The notes below the pieces were generated by a model. That model made no database searches and had not been told where the DNA came from. It was given only the letters and a program-made list of their open reading frames with translations. 43,597 bases of DNA from Deltaproteobacteria bacterium (lineage in GTDB: Bacteria; Myxococcota_A; Polyangia; Haliangiales; Haliangiaceae): positions 1-43,597 of the forward strand of contig JANXOM010000282.1 in NCBI GenBank assembly GCA_025353585.1. The letters are read 5' to 3'. Position 1 is the first letter of the stretch; every line of letters starts with the position of its first letter. Shown piece after piece: positions 10,001 through 16,701 of this stretch. Both the position numbers and the translations under genes were made by a program.

Positions 10001-10077
10001 TCCGCGAGCTGGTCGCGCGGTTCGTGCCGTTCGTCATCGAGGACGGCCACCTCGCGCCGAAGCAGCGCCTCGAGTAG
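7045..10077 (+). CDS. Transmembrane kinase-like protein lacking the N-lobe, with WD40 repeats
   Basis: 1010 residues. The protein begins inside what should be the kinase C-lobe: HRDLKPAN (residues 43-50), VIDWG in place of DFG (Asp63), the GTPAYMPPEQ activation-segment end (about 104-113) and the usual C-lobe helices to about 205. The glycine loop, ATP-binding lysine and helix C are absent, and the frame is closed upstream by the stop at 7024-7026, with the LON gene filling the preceding DNA. A membrane helix spans about 228-249, followed by a helical linker and multiple WD-type repeats (such as ITGTRDGVVQLVRAADG) to the end, predicted extracytoplasmic. It may be a pseudokinase or a decayed kinase. 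The 3' end overlaps the convergent ligase by 44 bp. Confidence 0.87.
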   Translation: MAGSSDDHGLVAARSGAPVEAAGVTLIAVADALAYAHRERVIHRDLKPANVLVGDFGETVVIDWGLAKDLAATETPEVPLAAPGLSFAAPGDSGGETAYGAVIGTPAYMPPEQARGEPVDERADVYALGALAYHVLCGRAPVEGTSLDELLANVITKPVVAPRACDAQIPLDLDTIILKAMAPVAADRYPSAVELAADLRRFQTGQLVGAHHYTPWQLVARWIRRRRTVLAVVGAALAILVVGGVVAVNNVVVERDRAALTTRALLVEQGRREALDQHPLRALALLAEAMRLGERGGDLPYLLGRSVPLAETMQHRLTLRDASIDTVAFSADEQRILTGSTDGRVRVWDATSVAILANIDVQGGGNPIELGPSERFAVAHTTPDRRGDLTSTVWDLATGKPGAPVHSVFTLYDDTGTRVWRFGGDSTLEAAGRKVLITVAIEPHIIAARAHGPDALVITEHDMVRLHDDGASVTEVSRRAIDLAADAEDAAIDAQLDHVVTVNGGRLDLVSAATGELVGAYAGLTSGRVAIRDDGSQVTTAGEDQKLTLPWGPPNPLVPDPTHELVPCSGSPRALHYSGDGHRLIVECPDTQLLVYDADTSAIRATLSAELAVVGSAISRDGSHVLAALGDGSVAVWDTSGTRNLAQLPLAADDPSAAASDWTTGVCVAYDARDRLLVFASTSVGVEGRAARVAPLSDAYGCTLDARGECMVRLAAPAGSKVLQTYDLADPATPRTTIPITGGLGRFAVAAGGRRVVALTAQLEVTVYDDGKLAGTWPAPNGIADDDVFALATDGRRLLVTDMVNGRAEILDVTTGRARALPVPELSFAAWAASDDEIITGTRDGVVQLVRAADGVSLARFARPSRVRDAALAADGADLFVGTDDGVVRQWRVATGALVRQTQVAHDAVKQLRLDPRGERYATMGQAGDVSVWSIATGAQLQHLATFLPPVVNLAFSRGGDRLAVLAGGVARQYDTRVDGHTPEEVRELVARFVPFVIEDGHLAPKQRLE

Positions 10078-11173
10078 CGGGCTTTGCGGGCTTCGCGGGC
10101 TTGGCCCGCTTCACGGCGGGGACCGGCGCGACCGGGGCCTCCCCGGTCACGACGACCGGCGCGACGACCGCGTCGCTGCGCTCGCCGACGTAGCTCGGGA
10201 AGCGCGGCACGCCGTCGTCCGAGAGCTCCTGGTAGCGGAACGTGATCACGGTCCCGATGGCCGGCGGCGCCTCGCGCTCCGCGTCGGACAGCCCCGTGCC
10301 CACGTTGAACCGCGTCCCGTTCGCCAGCTCCACGACCAGCGCGCCGAGCCGCTTGCTGTGCTTGCCCGCGCCCTTCGCGTGCCCGACGACCGTCGCCTCG
10401 GCGTCATGGAACGTCTTGACCTTGAGCAGCGTCCGCGACCGGCCGACCTCGTACGCGGACGCGGGCTCGCGCAGCATCAGCCCCTCGCCGCCGAGCGCCT
10501 CGACGCGGGCGAGCTCCTCGCGCAGGTGACCGACGCTCGTGCAGACCACGTGCTCGAGCGTGCGCGCGTGCGGCGTCTGCGACCGCGTCAGCACCTTCTT
10601 CGCGTGGGCGAGCCGCTGCTCGAACCCACCGAGCGCGTTCGGCGCATCGAACACGACGTAGGTGACCTCGCGCCAGTCGCGGTTCGCGGCGCCCGAACGC
10701 ACGATGCTCGTGGTGCGCTGGAACTTCTTGCGGCCAACCCACAGCTCGCCGTCGAGCGTGTCCGCCGGCAGATCGGCCGTGAACCAGTCGGGCGCGACGA
10801 ACGCATTCCCGAGCCGGGAGACGAAGTTTTCGCCGTCCCAGTACGCGCGGATGCCGTCGAGCTTCTCGCTCATCAGCCAGCCCGTCGGGTCGTGCTCGGT
10901 CTCCCACTTGTGGGCGAGCAAGACGGGTGGGGCCGTGGTCGCGACCGCGCGGACCGGGACCGTCGTCAGACCGCCCACGCGGGTCGTCTCGGCCGCATCG
11001 CCCAGGAACGCGCGCAGGTGCTTGCAGCTGCGCTTGTCGACGGCGGCGCCCTGGTTGCGCCACGCCGGGCACGTGCAGGCGTACACCGCGCCGGTGCGCC
11101 TCAGCGTGTACTTGCTCGACGAGCCCTGGACCTCCACCTCCTCGCCGTCCGCGAGCGTCTTCGTAACCGCCAC
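10034..11173 (-). CDS. ATP-dependent DNA ligase with N-terminal SWIM zinc finger
   Basis: 379 residues from a GTG start 2 nt after the mrp stop. Residues 31-55 form a SWIM motif (Cys33, Cys35, Cys50, His52), a zinc-binding nucleic-acid or protein-binding module. The ligase core follows: adenylated lysine in EKLDGIRAYW (Lys104), DGELW, VTYVVFDAP, GEGLMLREP and LLKVKTF (motifs I to V), then an OB-fold region with FRYQELSDDGVPRFP. The C-terminus is a basic AKPAKPAKP tail. It is a small ligase like those used in bacterial repair and not the replicative NAD+ enzyme. It seals nicks in the cytoplasm using ATP. The combination with SWIM is uncommon. Confidence 0.92.
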   Translation of the reverse strand: MAVTKTLADGEEVEVQGSSSKYTLRRTGAVYACTCPAWRNQGAAVDKRSCKHLRAFLGDAAETTRVGGLTTVPVRAVATTAPPVLLAHKWETEHDPTGWLMSEKLDGIRAYWDGENFVSRLGNAFVAPDWFTADLPADTLDGELWVGRKKFQRTTSIVRSGAANRDWREVTYVVFDAPNALGGFEQRLAHAKKVLTRSQTPHARTLEHVVCTSVGHLREELARVEALGGEGLMLREPASAYEVGRSRTLLKVKTFHDAEATVVGHAKGAGKHSKRLGALVVELANGTRFNVGTGLSDAEREAPPAIGTVITFRYQELSDDGVPRFPSYVGERSDAVVAPVVVTGEAPVAPVPAVKRAKPAKPAKPATRGAASARGGRPR

Positions 11174-11175
11174 GG

Positions 11176-12261
11176 TTACTTGATGATCGGCAGACGCGAG
11201 GCGCGCTTGGGCTTGGCCAGCACGGCCTCCGCCATCTTCAGCGTCACCTGCGACGCGAGGCCCATGAAGCGCGCCGCGTTCTCCGAGTCCGGGCTCGCGA
11301 TCACGATCGGCACGCCCGCGTCACCGCCGAACCGAATGCGCGTGTCGATCGGGATGTCGCCGAAGAACGTCGTGTTGATCTCCTGCGCGAGCCGCTTGCC
11401 GCCGCCATGCGAGAAGATCTCGTCGGTGTGACCGCACGCGGGGCACTTGTAGTAGCTCATGTTCTCGACGACGCCGAGGATCGGGATCTCGACCTTCTCG
11501 AACATCGCGATGCCCTTCACGACGTCGACGATCGCCACCTCCTGCGGCGTGGTCACCATCACCGCGCCGGTGATCGGGATCAGCTGCGAGAGCGAGAGCT
11601 GCACGTCGCCGGTGCCGGGCGGCAGATCGCAGACGAGGTAGTCGAGGACGCCCCACTCCACGTCGCCGAGGAACTGCTGCAGCAACCGGTGGACCATCGG
11701 GCCGCGCCAGACGACGGCCTCGCCCTTGTCGACGAAGAAGCCGACGGAGATGACCTTCACGCCATGGTGCATCGCGGGGATGATCTTGGAGTCGGCGCTC
11801 GCCTGCGGGGGCACCTCGGGCGTGCCGAGCATCGTCGGGATCGACGGGCCGAACACGTCGCAGTCGAGGAGGCCGACCTTCGCGCCGTGCCGCATGAGCG
11901 CCATGGCGAGGTTCACGGCGACCGTGGACTTGCCGACGCCGCCCTTGCCGGCGGCGACCGCGATGACGTTCTTGGGGCCCTTCAGGAGGTTCTTGTCGCC
12001 GGGCGGCGGCGTGAACGCCGTCACGACCTCGGGCACCACGGTCACGTGCTTCGCGCCCGCGTCCTTGCACGCCTTCTCGACGCGCGACACGAGCTCGCGG
12101 CGCTGGCCCTGCGGGTACCCGTGCGTCGGGATGTCGATGCGGACGAGCACGTCCTCGCCGCTGACCTCGACGGTCCGCACGATCCGGTAGGCGACGATGT
12201 CGCGCCCGAGCGCCGGGTCGACGACCTTGGCGAGGGCTTCCTTGATGCTGGCTTCGTTCAT
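11176..12261 (-). CDS. mrp: Mrp/ApbC-type P-loop ATPase, Fe-S cluster carrier
   Basis: 361 residues. An N-terminal MIP18/DUF59 domain (about 1-80) precedes a P-loop ATPase with GKGGVGKST (residues 105-113), LLDCDVFGPSIPTMLG and DLPPGTGD. A CxxC in YKCPACG provides the conserved cysteines that hold a bridging Fe-S cluster in a homodimer. The family loads Fe-S clusters onto client proteins in the cytoplasm, which fits the isc operon about 4 kb away, though the genes are not co-transcribed. The start ATG at 12261 lies 41 bp after the ribA stop; ribA-mrp-ligase are co-oriented and may form one transcript. Confidence 0.95.
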   Translation of the reverse strand: MNEASIKEALAKVVDPALGRDIVAYRIVRTVEVSGEDVLVRIDIPTHGYPQGQRRELVSRVEKACKDAGAKHVTVVPEVVTAFTPPPGDKNLLKGPKNVIAVAAGKGGVGKSTVAVNLAMALMRHGAKVGLLDCDVFGPSIPTMLGTPEVPPQASADSKIIPAMHHGVKVISVGFFVDKGEAVVWRGPMVHRLLQQFLGDVEWGVLDYLVCDLPPGTGDVQLSLSQLIPITGAVMVTTPQEVAIVDVVKGIAMFEKVEIPILGVVENMSYYKCPACGHTDEIFSHGGGKRLAQEINTTFFGDIPIDTRIRFGGDAGVPIVIASPDSENAARFMGLASQVTLKMAEAVLAKPKRASRLPIIK

Positions 12262-12302
12262 GGGAGATGGTCCGGGCGCCGTGCGTTGGGGTCGCGCGCG
12301 GC

Positions 12303-12914
12303 TCAGGCGAGATGCCCGAGCTTTGCTTTCTTGGTGTCGAGGTAGCTCTCGCTGTCCTTGGTCGCGGCGACCCAGTGCGATTCGTGGGCGTGGACGGGCA
12401 TGCCGGCGGCGACGAGCCCGGCGATCTTGTCGGGGTTGTTCGTCATGAGGCGCACCGACGTGACGCCGAGCTCCCGCAGGATCTGCGCCGCGACGTCGTA
12501 GCTGCGGCCATCCGCGGCGAGGCCGAGCTCGAGGTTCGCCTCGACCGTGTCCTTGCCGTGATCCTGCAGGTCGTACGCGCGGATCTTGTTGCCGAGGCCG
12601 ATCCCGCGGCCCTCCTGCACGAGGTAGACGACGACGCCCCGGCCCTCGGCCGCGATCCGCACGAGCGCGGCGTCGAGCTGGGCGCGGCAATCACAGCGCA
12701 GGCTCCCGAGGACCTCGCCCGTGTAACAGGAGCTGTGGACGCGCGCGAGGACGCTCTCACCCGTGACGTCGCCCATCACCATGGCGACGTGCTCTTCGGG
12801 GCCGAGGCCCAGCGCGGACGCGCCCGGGCCGGCCGGCTCGCCGGTGCGGTAGACCACGATGCGAAACTCGCCGTGCGGCGTCGGGAGCCGTGCGTCGGAG
12901 TACCGCGTGACCAT
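12303..12914 (-). CDS. ribA: GTP cyclohydrolase II
   Basis: 203 residues from the ATG at 12914; a longer form from 12950 is open but its extra residues are unlike the family. The zinc site is visible as HSSCYTGEVLGSLRCDC, followed by the catalytic/GTP region QEGRGIGLGNKIRAYDLQD and VRLMTNNPDKIAGL. It converts GTP to the first pyrimidine intermediate of riboflavin synthesis, with release of formate and pyrophosphate. It is a stand-alone RibA, not fused to RibB. A good -35/-10 pair would place transcription start right at the ATG (see promoter entry). Confidence 0.95.
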   Translation of the reverse strand: MVTRYSDARLPTPHGEFRIVVYRTGEPAGPGASALGLGPEEHVAMVMGDVTGESVLARVHSSCYTGEVLGSLRCDCRAQLDAALVRIAAEGRGVVVYLVQEGRGIGLGNKIRAYDLQDHGKDTVEANLELGLAADGRSYDVAAQILRELGVTSVRLMTNNPDKIAGLVAAGMPVHAHESHWVAATKDSESYLDTKKAKLGHLA

Positions 12915-12921
12915 CGAGGCC

Positions 12922-12950
12922 TGTATGGCCGGCGCGCCCCCGAATGTCAA
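12922..12950 (-). promoter_or_regulatory. Possible ribA promoter
   Basis: Reading on the minus strand there is TTGACA (12950-12945), a 17-bp spacer, then CATACA (12927-12922). The start of transcription would fall within a base or two of the ribA ATG at 12914, so the mRNA may be leaderless. The -35 is a perfect consensus but the -10 is weak, and chance cannot be excluded. Confidence 0.35.
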
Positions 12951-12991
12951 CGCGCTGCGCGGGGCGGGAAGAGTGCTAAGGTGCCGCAGCC

Positions 12992-13522
12992 ATGGCCGTC
13001 CGCCCTGTCGTCATCTGGCCCGACGATCGTCTCCGCCAGGCCTCCGTGCCGGTGGCCGCGGTCGACGACTCCTTGCGCGAGCTGTTCCGCGATCTGACCG
13101 ACTCGATGTACGCCGAGAATGGCCTCGGGATCGCGGCGCTCCAGCTCGGCGATCCGCGCCGCATGTTCATCGTGGAGCCCAAGCTGGCGGGCCGCACGGA
13201 GAACGATCCGCCGGTCGCGTTCATCAACCCGGAGGTCCTGTGGACGTCGGACGAGACCGAGGACAGCGAGGAAGGCTGCCTCTCGTTCCCCGATGTCTAC
13301 GTCAAGGTCGACCGCCCGCTGCGCGCGCGCGTCCGCGCCATGGGCCTCGATGGCACGCTGTTCGAGATGGAAGGCGAGGGCCTGCTCGCTCGCTGCATGC
13401 TGCACGAGAACGATCACCTGACCGGCAAGCTGCTCGTGGACTTCGTGGGACCGCTGAAGCGCCAGATGATCAAGAAGAAGATGCAGAAGCTGAAGACGGC
13501 CGAAGAAGAAGACCGCGCCTAG
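12992..13522 (+). CDS. def: Peptide deformylase
   Basis: 176 residues. The three metal/active-site motifs are present: NGLGIAALQLG (form of GxGLAAxQ), EGCLSFP with the metal-binding Cys, and HENDH with two His ligands and the catalytic Glu. The residue before the last motif is Leu (LHENDH) where many enzymes have Gln. It removes the formyl group from new proteins. A basic KKKMQKLK tail follows. It is divergent from ribA, and its last 4 bp (CTAG) overlap the convergent lipoprotein gene. No fmt gene is nearby. Confidence 0.95.
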   Translation: MAVRPVVIWPDDRLRQASVPVAAVDDSLRELFRDLTDSMYAENGLGIAALQLGDPRRMFIVEPKLAGRTENDPPVAFINPEVLWTSDETEDSEEGCLSFPDVYVKVDRPLRARVRAMGLDGTLFEMEGEGLLARCMLHENDHLTGKLLVDFVGPLKRQMIKKKMQKLKTAEEEDRA

Positions 13523-14151
13523 TCGTCTTTGGCCGCGGCCGCCGCGGCCGGCGCGGGCTCGGCGACCCAGGGCTTCGGCTGCCAGACCAGGCGCGAGATC
13601 GTCGCGCCCTGCAGCACCTTGCGGTTGCGCTCGTCGTTGAGCGCCATGCCGCTGCACGCGCGCTCGTAGACGACGGCCACGTGTTCGCCCGGGTGAAAGC
13701 ACGTCGCGACCTCGTCGCCCTGCGAGCCCCAGCACTCGCAGCTCATGTTCGACAGATCCGAGAGCGCGCCGCCGACGTGCCAGCCCTGCGGGCTCGCGAT
13801 CTTCGTGCTCGTCACGTGGATGTTGAAGAGCGTGCCGTCCTCGTTCGGCACCACGTAGAACAGCTGGTCGTCGGCGGCGCCGGCGCTGCGGTACACGTCG
13901 AACACGAGCGACATCCCGTTGTTATCGGGCTTGACCGAGTAGCCGGCCGCCGCGAGCTCCTTGCGCAGCTCGACGAGCGTCACGCGCGACTTGCCGTCGA
14001 GGCCCGCGAGGCCGGCGTCGGTGACCGCGAGGGTCGGCACGGCGGCGACGGCGACCGGGGGCGGGAGCGGCGCCGGCGGCTTCGGCGGAGGCACCTTGCT
14101 ACCGCCGCCACAGCCGGCGATCAGCGCGCACACGAGCACGAGACGAGTCAT
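13519..14151 (-). CDS. Lipoprotein of unknown function
   Basis: 210 residues from the ATG at 14151. A clear lipoprotein signal (MTRLVLVCALIAGC, Cys14) is followed by a Pro-rich spacer (KVPPPKPPAPLPPP) and a folded domain with FDVYRSAGAADDQLFYVV and a cysteine-containing stretch (MSCECWGSQGDEVATCF). It ends in an Ala-rich tail with KDD. The spacer suggests reach across the envelope. No family recognised. It is divergent from folB, with 20 bp between the two starts. Confidence 0.75.
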   Translation of the reverse strand: MTRLVLVCALIAGCGGGSKVPPPKPPAPLPPPVAVAAVPTLAVTDAGLAGLDGKSRVTLVELRKELAAAGYSVKPDNNGMSLVFDVYRSAGAADDQLFYVVPNEDGTLFNIHVTSTKIASPQGWHVGGALSDLSNMSCECWGSQGDEVATCFHPGEHVAVVYERACSGMALNDERNRKVLQGATISRLVWQPKPWVAEPAPAAAAAAKDD

Positions 14152-14171
14152 GCGGGTAGTGTACCCACGTA

Positions 14172-14555
14172 ATGAGCGACCCACATGAGCGGGACAGCGT
14201 GTTCGTGCGCGGCCTCGAGTTCGAGGGGAACCACGGCTACACCGCGGCCGAGCGCCGCGGCACGCGCCGGTTCCGCGTGAACCTGACGCTCGAGCTGCCG
14301 CTCGCGGCGGCGGCGGCCTCGGACAAGATCGTCGACACCGTCGACTACTGGAAGATCAGCGAGATCGTCGTGGCCCTCGGCACGCAGTCGACGTTCAAGC
14401 TGATCGAGGCGCTGGCCGGCGCGATCGCGGCGAAGATCCAGGACCGGTACCCGATGGCGGCCGTCGCGATCGAGCTCGAGAAGCTCGCGCCCCCCTGCCC
14501 GGGCGTCCCCGCGGCCTGCGGCGTGCGGCTGCACTTGCCCGCCCGCGCGTCGTGA
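14172..14555 (+). CDS. folB: Dihydroneopterin aldolase (FolB family)
   Basis: 127 residues. FolB-like sequence: FVRGLEFEGNHGYTAAERRGTRRFRVNLTLE is split over the first strands, followed by DTVDYWKISEIV and FKLIEALAGAIAAKI, matching the T-fold with its pterin-binding Glu in LIEALA. It cleaves dihydroneopterin to 6-hydroxymethyl-dihydropterin and glycolaldehyde in folate synthesis. The end of the protein (CPGVPAACGVRLH) replaces the usual lysine-containing K.x.P segment: EKLAPPCPG is present, so the general-base lysine is likely conserved. No other folate gene is adjacent. Confidence 0.88.
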   Translation: MSDPHERDSVFVRGLEFEGNHGYTAAERRGTRRFRVNLTLELPLAAAAASDKIVDTVDYWKISEIVVALGTQSTFKLIEALAGAIAAKIQDRYPMAAVAIELEKLAPPCPGVPAACGVRLHLPARAS

Positions 14556-14611
14556 TCCTTCACACGATCGAAACCCTTTACCTCGCCCCGGCGGCGTACT
14601 AAAGCCGCGCC

Positions 14612-15451
14612 ATGCTCGAGCGCGACCCCAAGACCCTGGCCCGGCTCCAGACCGTGGTGACCGCGCTCATCGAGCACCGCGTCTCGACCTCGCTCGCCGA
14701 GCTCGAGAAGGCGATCGCGCGCTGGCGCAGCGGGGCCCACAGCGCCCTCGCCGCCCACGGCGCGGTCCTGCGCCACGCGGCGCGCTGCGAGCGGACGGTC
14801 GAGCGCGTGACGGCCGCGGCCGGCGATCGGCCCGAGGGGATCTTGCGCGACGCCGTGGACGCCGGGCTCATGACGGCGGAGGAGTTCGTCGAGCTCGTCG
14901 GCAAGGCGCCGGCCGAGATCCCGTCGATCGATGCGCTGCAGGACGAGGACGACGCGAGCGCGCCCGACAAGCGCAAGACGCTCGAGGCGCTCTTGCAGCG
15001 CGGCCCGGTGCTCGTGCACGTGGACGCGCGCCGCTCCGAGGTCGCCGTGCCGACGCGCTTCCGCGCCGACGCGAGCCTCGTGCTGCGGTTCGGCTACACG
15101 CTCGCGCCGCCGATCGCGGACCTCACCGTGGACGAGAACGGCATCGGCGGGACGCTGACGTTCTCCGGCTCGCCGTTCCGCGTGGTCCTGCCGTGGACGG
15201 CGGTCTACGCGGCGATGGTCGAGGGCGAGCAGCGCGGCACGGTGTGGCCCGAGGACGTGCCGGAAGATGTCCTGAGCGGCAGCGGCGGCGAGCCCGCGAC
15301 GTCGTCGATGCCACAGACGAACACGCCGATCGCCGCCGGGGCCGGGGCCGGGGCCGGGCTGACCTCGCTGGCGAGCGCGCCGTCCACCCCGACGATCGTC
15401 GAGGACGAGCCTCGGGCGAAGCGCGGCAGCCACCTCAAGCTGGTCGAGTAA
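14612..15451 (+). CDS. SspB-like ClpXP adaptor candidate with N-terminal helical extension
   Basis: 279 residues in three parts. Residues 1-110 are helical and unlike SspB. Residues 121-222 match the SspB fold pattern: a PVLVHVDARRSEVAVPTRF strand pair, LRFGYTL, a GGTLTFSGSPFRVVLPWTAVYAA stretch split by a turn, and an acidic GTVWPEDVPEDVL end. Residues 223-270 are a flexible Pro/Ala/Gly linker, and the final RGSHLKLVE resembles the ClpX-binding end of E. coli SspB (RGGRPALRVVK). SspB tethers SsrA-tagged and other substrates to ClpXP. The role here is inferred. The stop overlaps the next start by one base (TAATG). Confidence 0.7.
   Translation: MLERDPKTLARLQTVVTALIEHRVSTSLAELEKAIARWRSGAHSALAAHGAVLRHAARCERTVERVTAAAGDRPEGILRDAVDAGLMTAEEFVELVGKAPAEIPSIDALQDEDDASAPDKRKTLEALLQRGPVLVHVDARRSEVAVPTRFRADASLVLRFGYTLAPPIADLTVDENGIGGTLTFSGSPFRVVLPWTAVYAAMVEGEQRGTVWPEDVPEDVLSGSGGEPATSSMPQTNTPIAAGAGAGAGLTSLASAPSTPTIVEDEPRAKRGSHLKLVE
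15338..15358 (+). repeat. GGGGCC hexanucleotide repeat (3.5 units)
   Basis: Three full copies of GGGGCC plus GGG lie within the linker of the SspB-like gene and encode alternating Gly and Ala. Four G-runs of at least three, separated by two bases, give strong G-quadruplex potential on the coding strand and so in the mRNA. Confidence 0.8.
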
Positions 15452-16212
15452 TGCGCACGCTGATCATGCTCGTGATGGGTCTGGCGGGCGCGGCCTGCGG
15501 GAGCAGCGCGCCCACGCCGATCACCCCGGCCACCGGCACGCAGCCCGAGCTCGCCGCCCCGCGCCCCACGCCGCCGCCGACGATCGCGTTCGCCGATGGT
15601 GGCTTCGTGCTGCATGGCTTTCCCGCGATCGCGGCGGCCGGGGAGATCGTCGTCGTGGCGATCCAGGATCCGAGCCACGAGGACGCGAACCTGCGCGTCG
15701 AGATCCGCGGCGCGGACGACCGCATCGTGAAGGCGGTCGTCGTGCTGACGCGCGCCGAGTCGGCGACCCTGGTCACCGACCGCGCCGCCTCGCCCGCGCT
15801 CGCCGCGCGCATCGCGGCGCTCAACGCGGAGCTCGTGACGATGCACGGCGTGCACGACCTGCGCGTGATGCGGCCGCTCGCCGTCGAGGCCGGCCACGGC
15901 GGCGAGGACCAGCACTGGGCCACCGGCGACAACCTCGACGTCGAGTGGCGCGAGCACCACATCCGCCTGTTCCGCCACAACAGCACGCAGGCGCTGCTCG
16001 ATCACGATGGCGCGACCTGGGCCGCGCCGCCGACGCCGGCGTGCGTCGGGCGCAACGAGGCGTTCCTCGGCGGCGCGTACCACGCCGAGCCCGGCACCGT
16101 GCTCGCCGCGGCCGGCAACACGGTCGTCGTCGACATCGCGTATCGCGGCGACGACACGTGCGAGGCGCCGGGCCATCGCCCGCACGTCCTGAGCTGGATC
16201 GGCGCGCGCTGA
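15451..16212 (+). CDS. Lipoprotein of unknown function
   Basis: 253 residues. The signal sequence MRTLIMLVMGLAGAAC (Cys16) is followed by a Pro/Thr-rich spacer and a mature domain with FADGGFVLHGFPAIAAAGEI, a helical middle (LAARIAALNAELVTMHG) and C-terminal strands. Two cysteines (TPACVG, TCEAPG) could pair. It starts on the last base of the SspB-like stop codon, so the two are co-translated although one is cytoplasmic and the other exported. No family recognised. A 112-bp stretch (16213-16324) to the convergent fdx stop holds no gene that I can support. Confidence 0.75.
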   Translation: MRTLIMLVMGLAGAACGSSAPTPITPATGTQPELAAPRPTPPPTIAFADGGFVLHGFPAIAAAGEIVVVAIQDPSHEDANLRVEIRGADDRIVKAVVVLTRAESATLVTDRAASPALAARIAALNAELVTMHGVHDLRVMRPLAVEAGHGGEDQHWATGDNLDVEWREHHIRLFRHNSTQALLDHDGATWAAPPTPACVGRNEAFLGGAYHAEPGTVLAAAGNTVVVDIAYRGDDTCEAPGHRPHVLSWIGAR

Positions 16213-16324
16213 ACCGTGGACCAGCCGCCGGCCCGCTGAGCCGCCGCCGCTCACGTCGTCGCGGTCGTCGCCAGCGTCGCGAGACCGACCACGGCCACCC
16301 GCGCGGTCCCGAGCCAGACGCACC

Positions 16325-16696
16325 CTACGCGGTCTGCTTCTTCTTTCGCTCGTCGGGATTCTCGTCGAGCCACGCCTGGTGGCCCTCCTGCGTGATCTCG
16401 ACCTCGACGTCATCGCCGGCGAGCTTCGCCTGACACGCGAGCCGGGACTCCGGCCGCACGTCGAACGCGCGGTCCATGATGTCCTCTTCCTTGTCGTGCT
16501 TGTCGGGCAAGGACTCCACGCCCTCGTGCACGTACACGTGGCACGTGGAGCACGCGAGGTTGCCGCCGCAGGCGTGGCCGACGCGCGCGCCGCACTCCTC
16601 GGCCGCCTCGAGGATCGTCGTGCCGGGCGCCACGTCGATCGAGATCGGCGCGTAGTCCTTGCGCGTGAGGGGGTTGCGAAACGTGACCTTTGGCAT
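16325..16696 (-). CDS. fdx: [2Fe-2S] ferredoxin of the ISC system
   Basis: 123 residues. Cluster ligands Cys43, Cys49, Cys52 and Cys88 fit the C-x5-C-x2-C-x35-C spacing of adrenodoxin/ISC ferredoxins (HACGGNLACSTC and RLACQAKL). It supplies electrons for Fe-S cluster assembly on IscU. The C-terminus carries a basic, charged extension (DENPDERKKKQTA). It is the last gene of the isc operon, 5 nt after hscA, in the same position as in enterobacterial isc operons. No iscX gene follows. Confidence 0.95.
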   Translation of the reverse strand: MPKVTFRNPLTRKDYAPISIDVAPGTTILEAAEECGARVGHACGGNLACSTCHVYVHEGVESLPDKHDKEEDIMDRAFDVRPESRLACQAKLAGDDVEVEITQEGHQAWLDENPDERKKKQTA

Positions 16697-16701
16697 CTGG
16701 C

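Noticed and set aside
11163..11180. GTAACC-N5-GGTTAC at the mrp/ligase junction
   Set aside because: Arms of only 6 bp made of the mrp stop and the first ligase codons; probably chance, though a coupling hairpin is conceivable.
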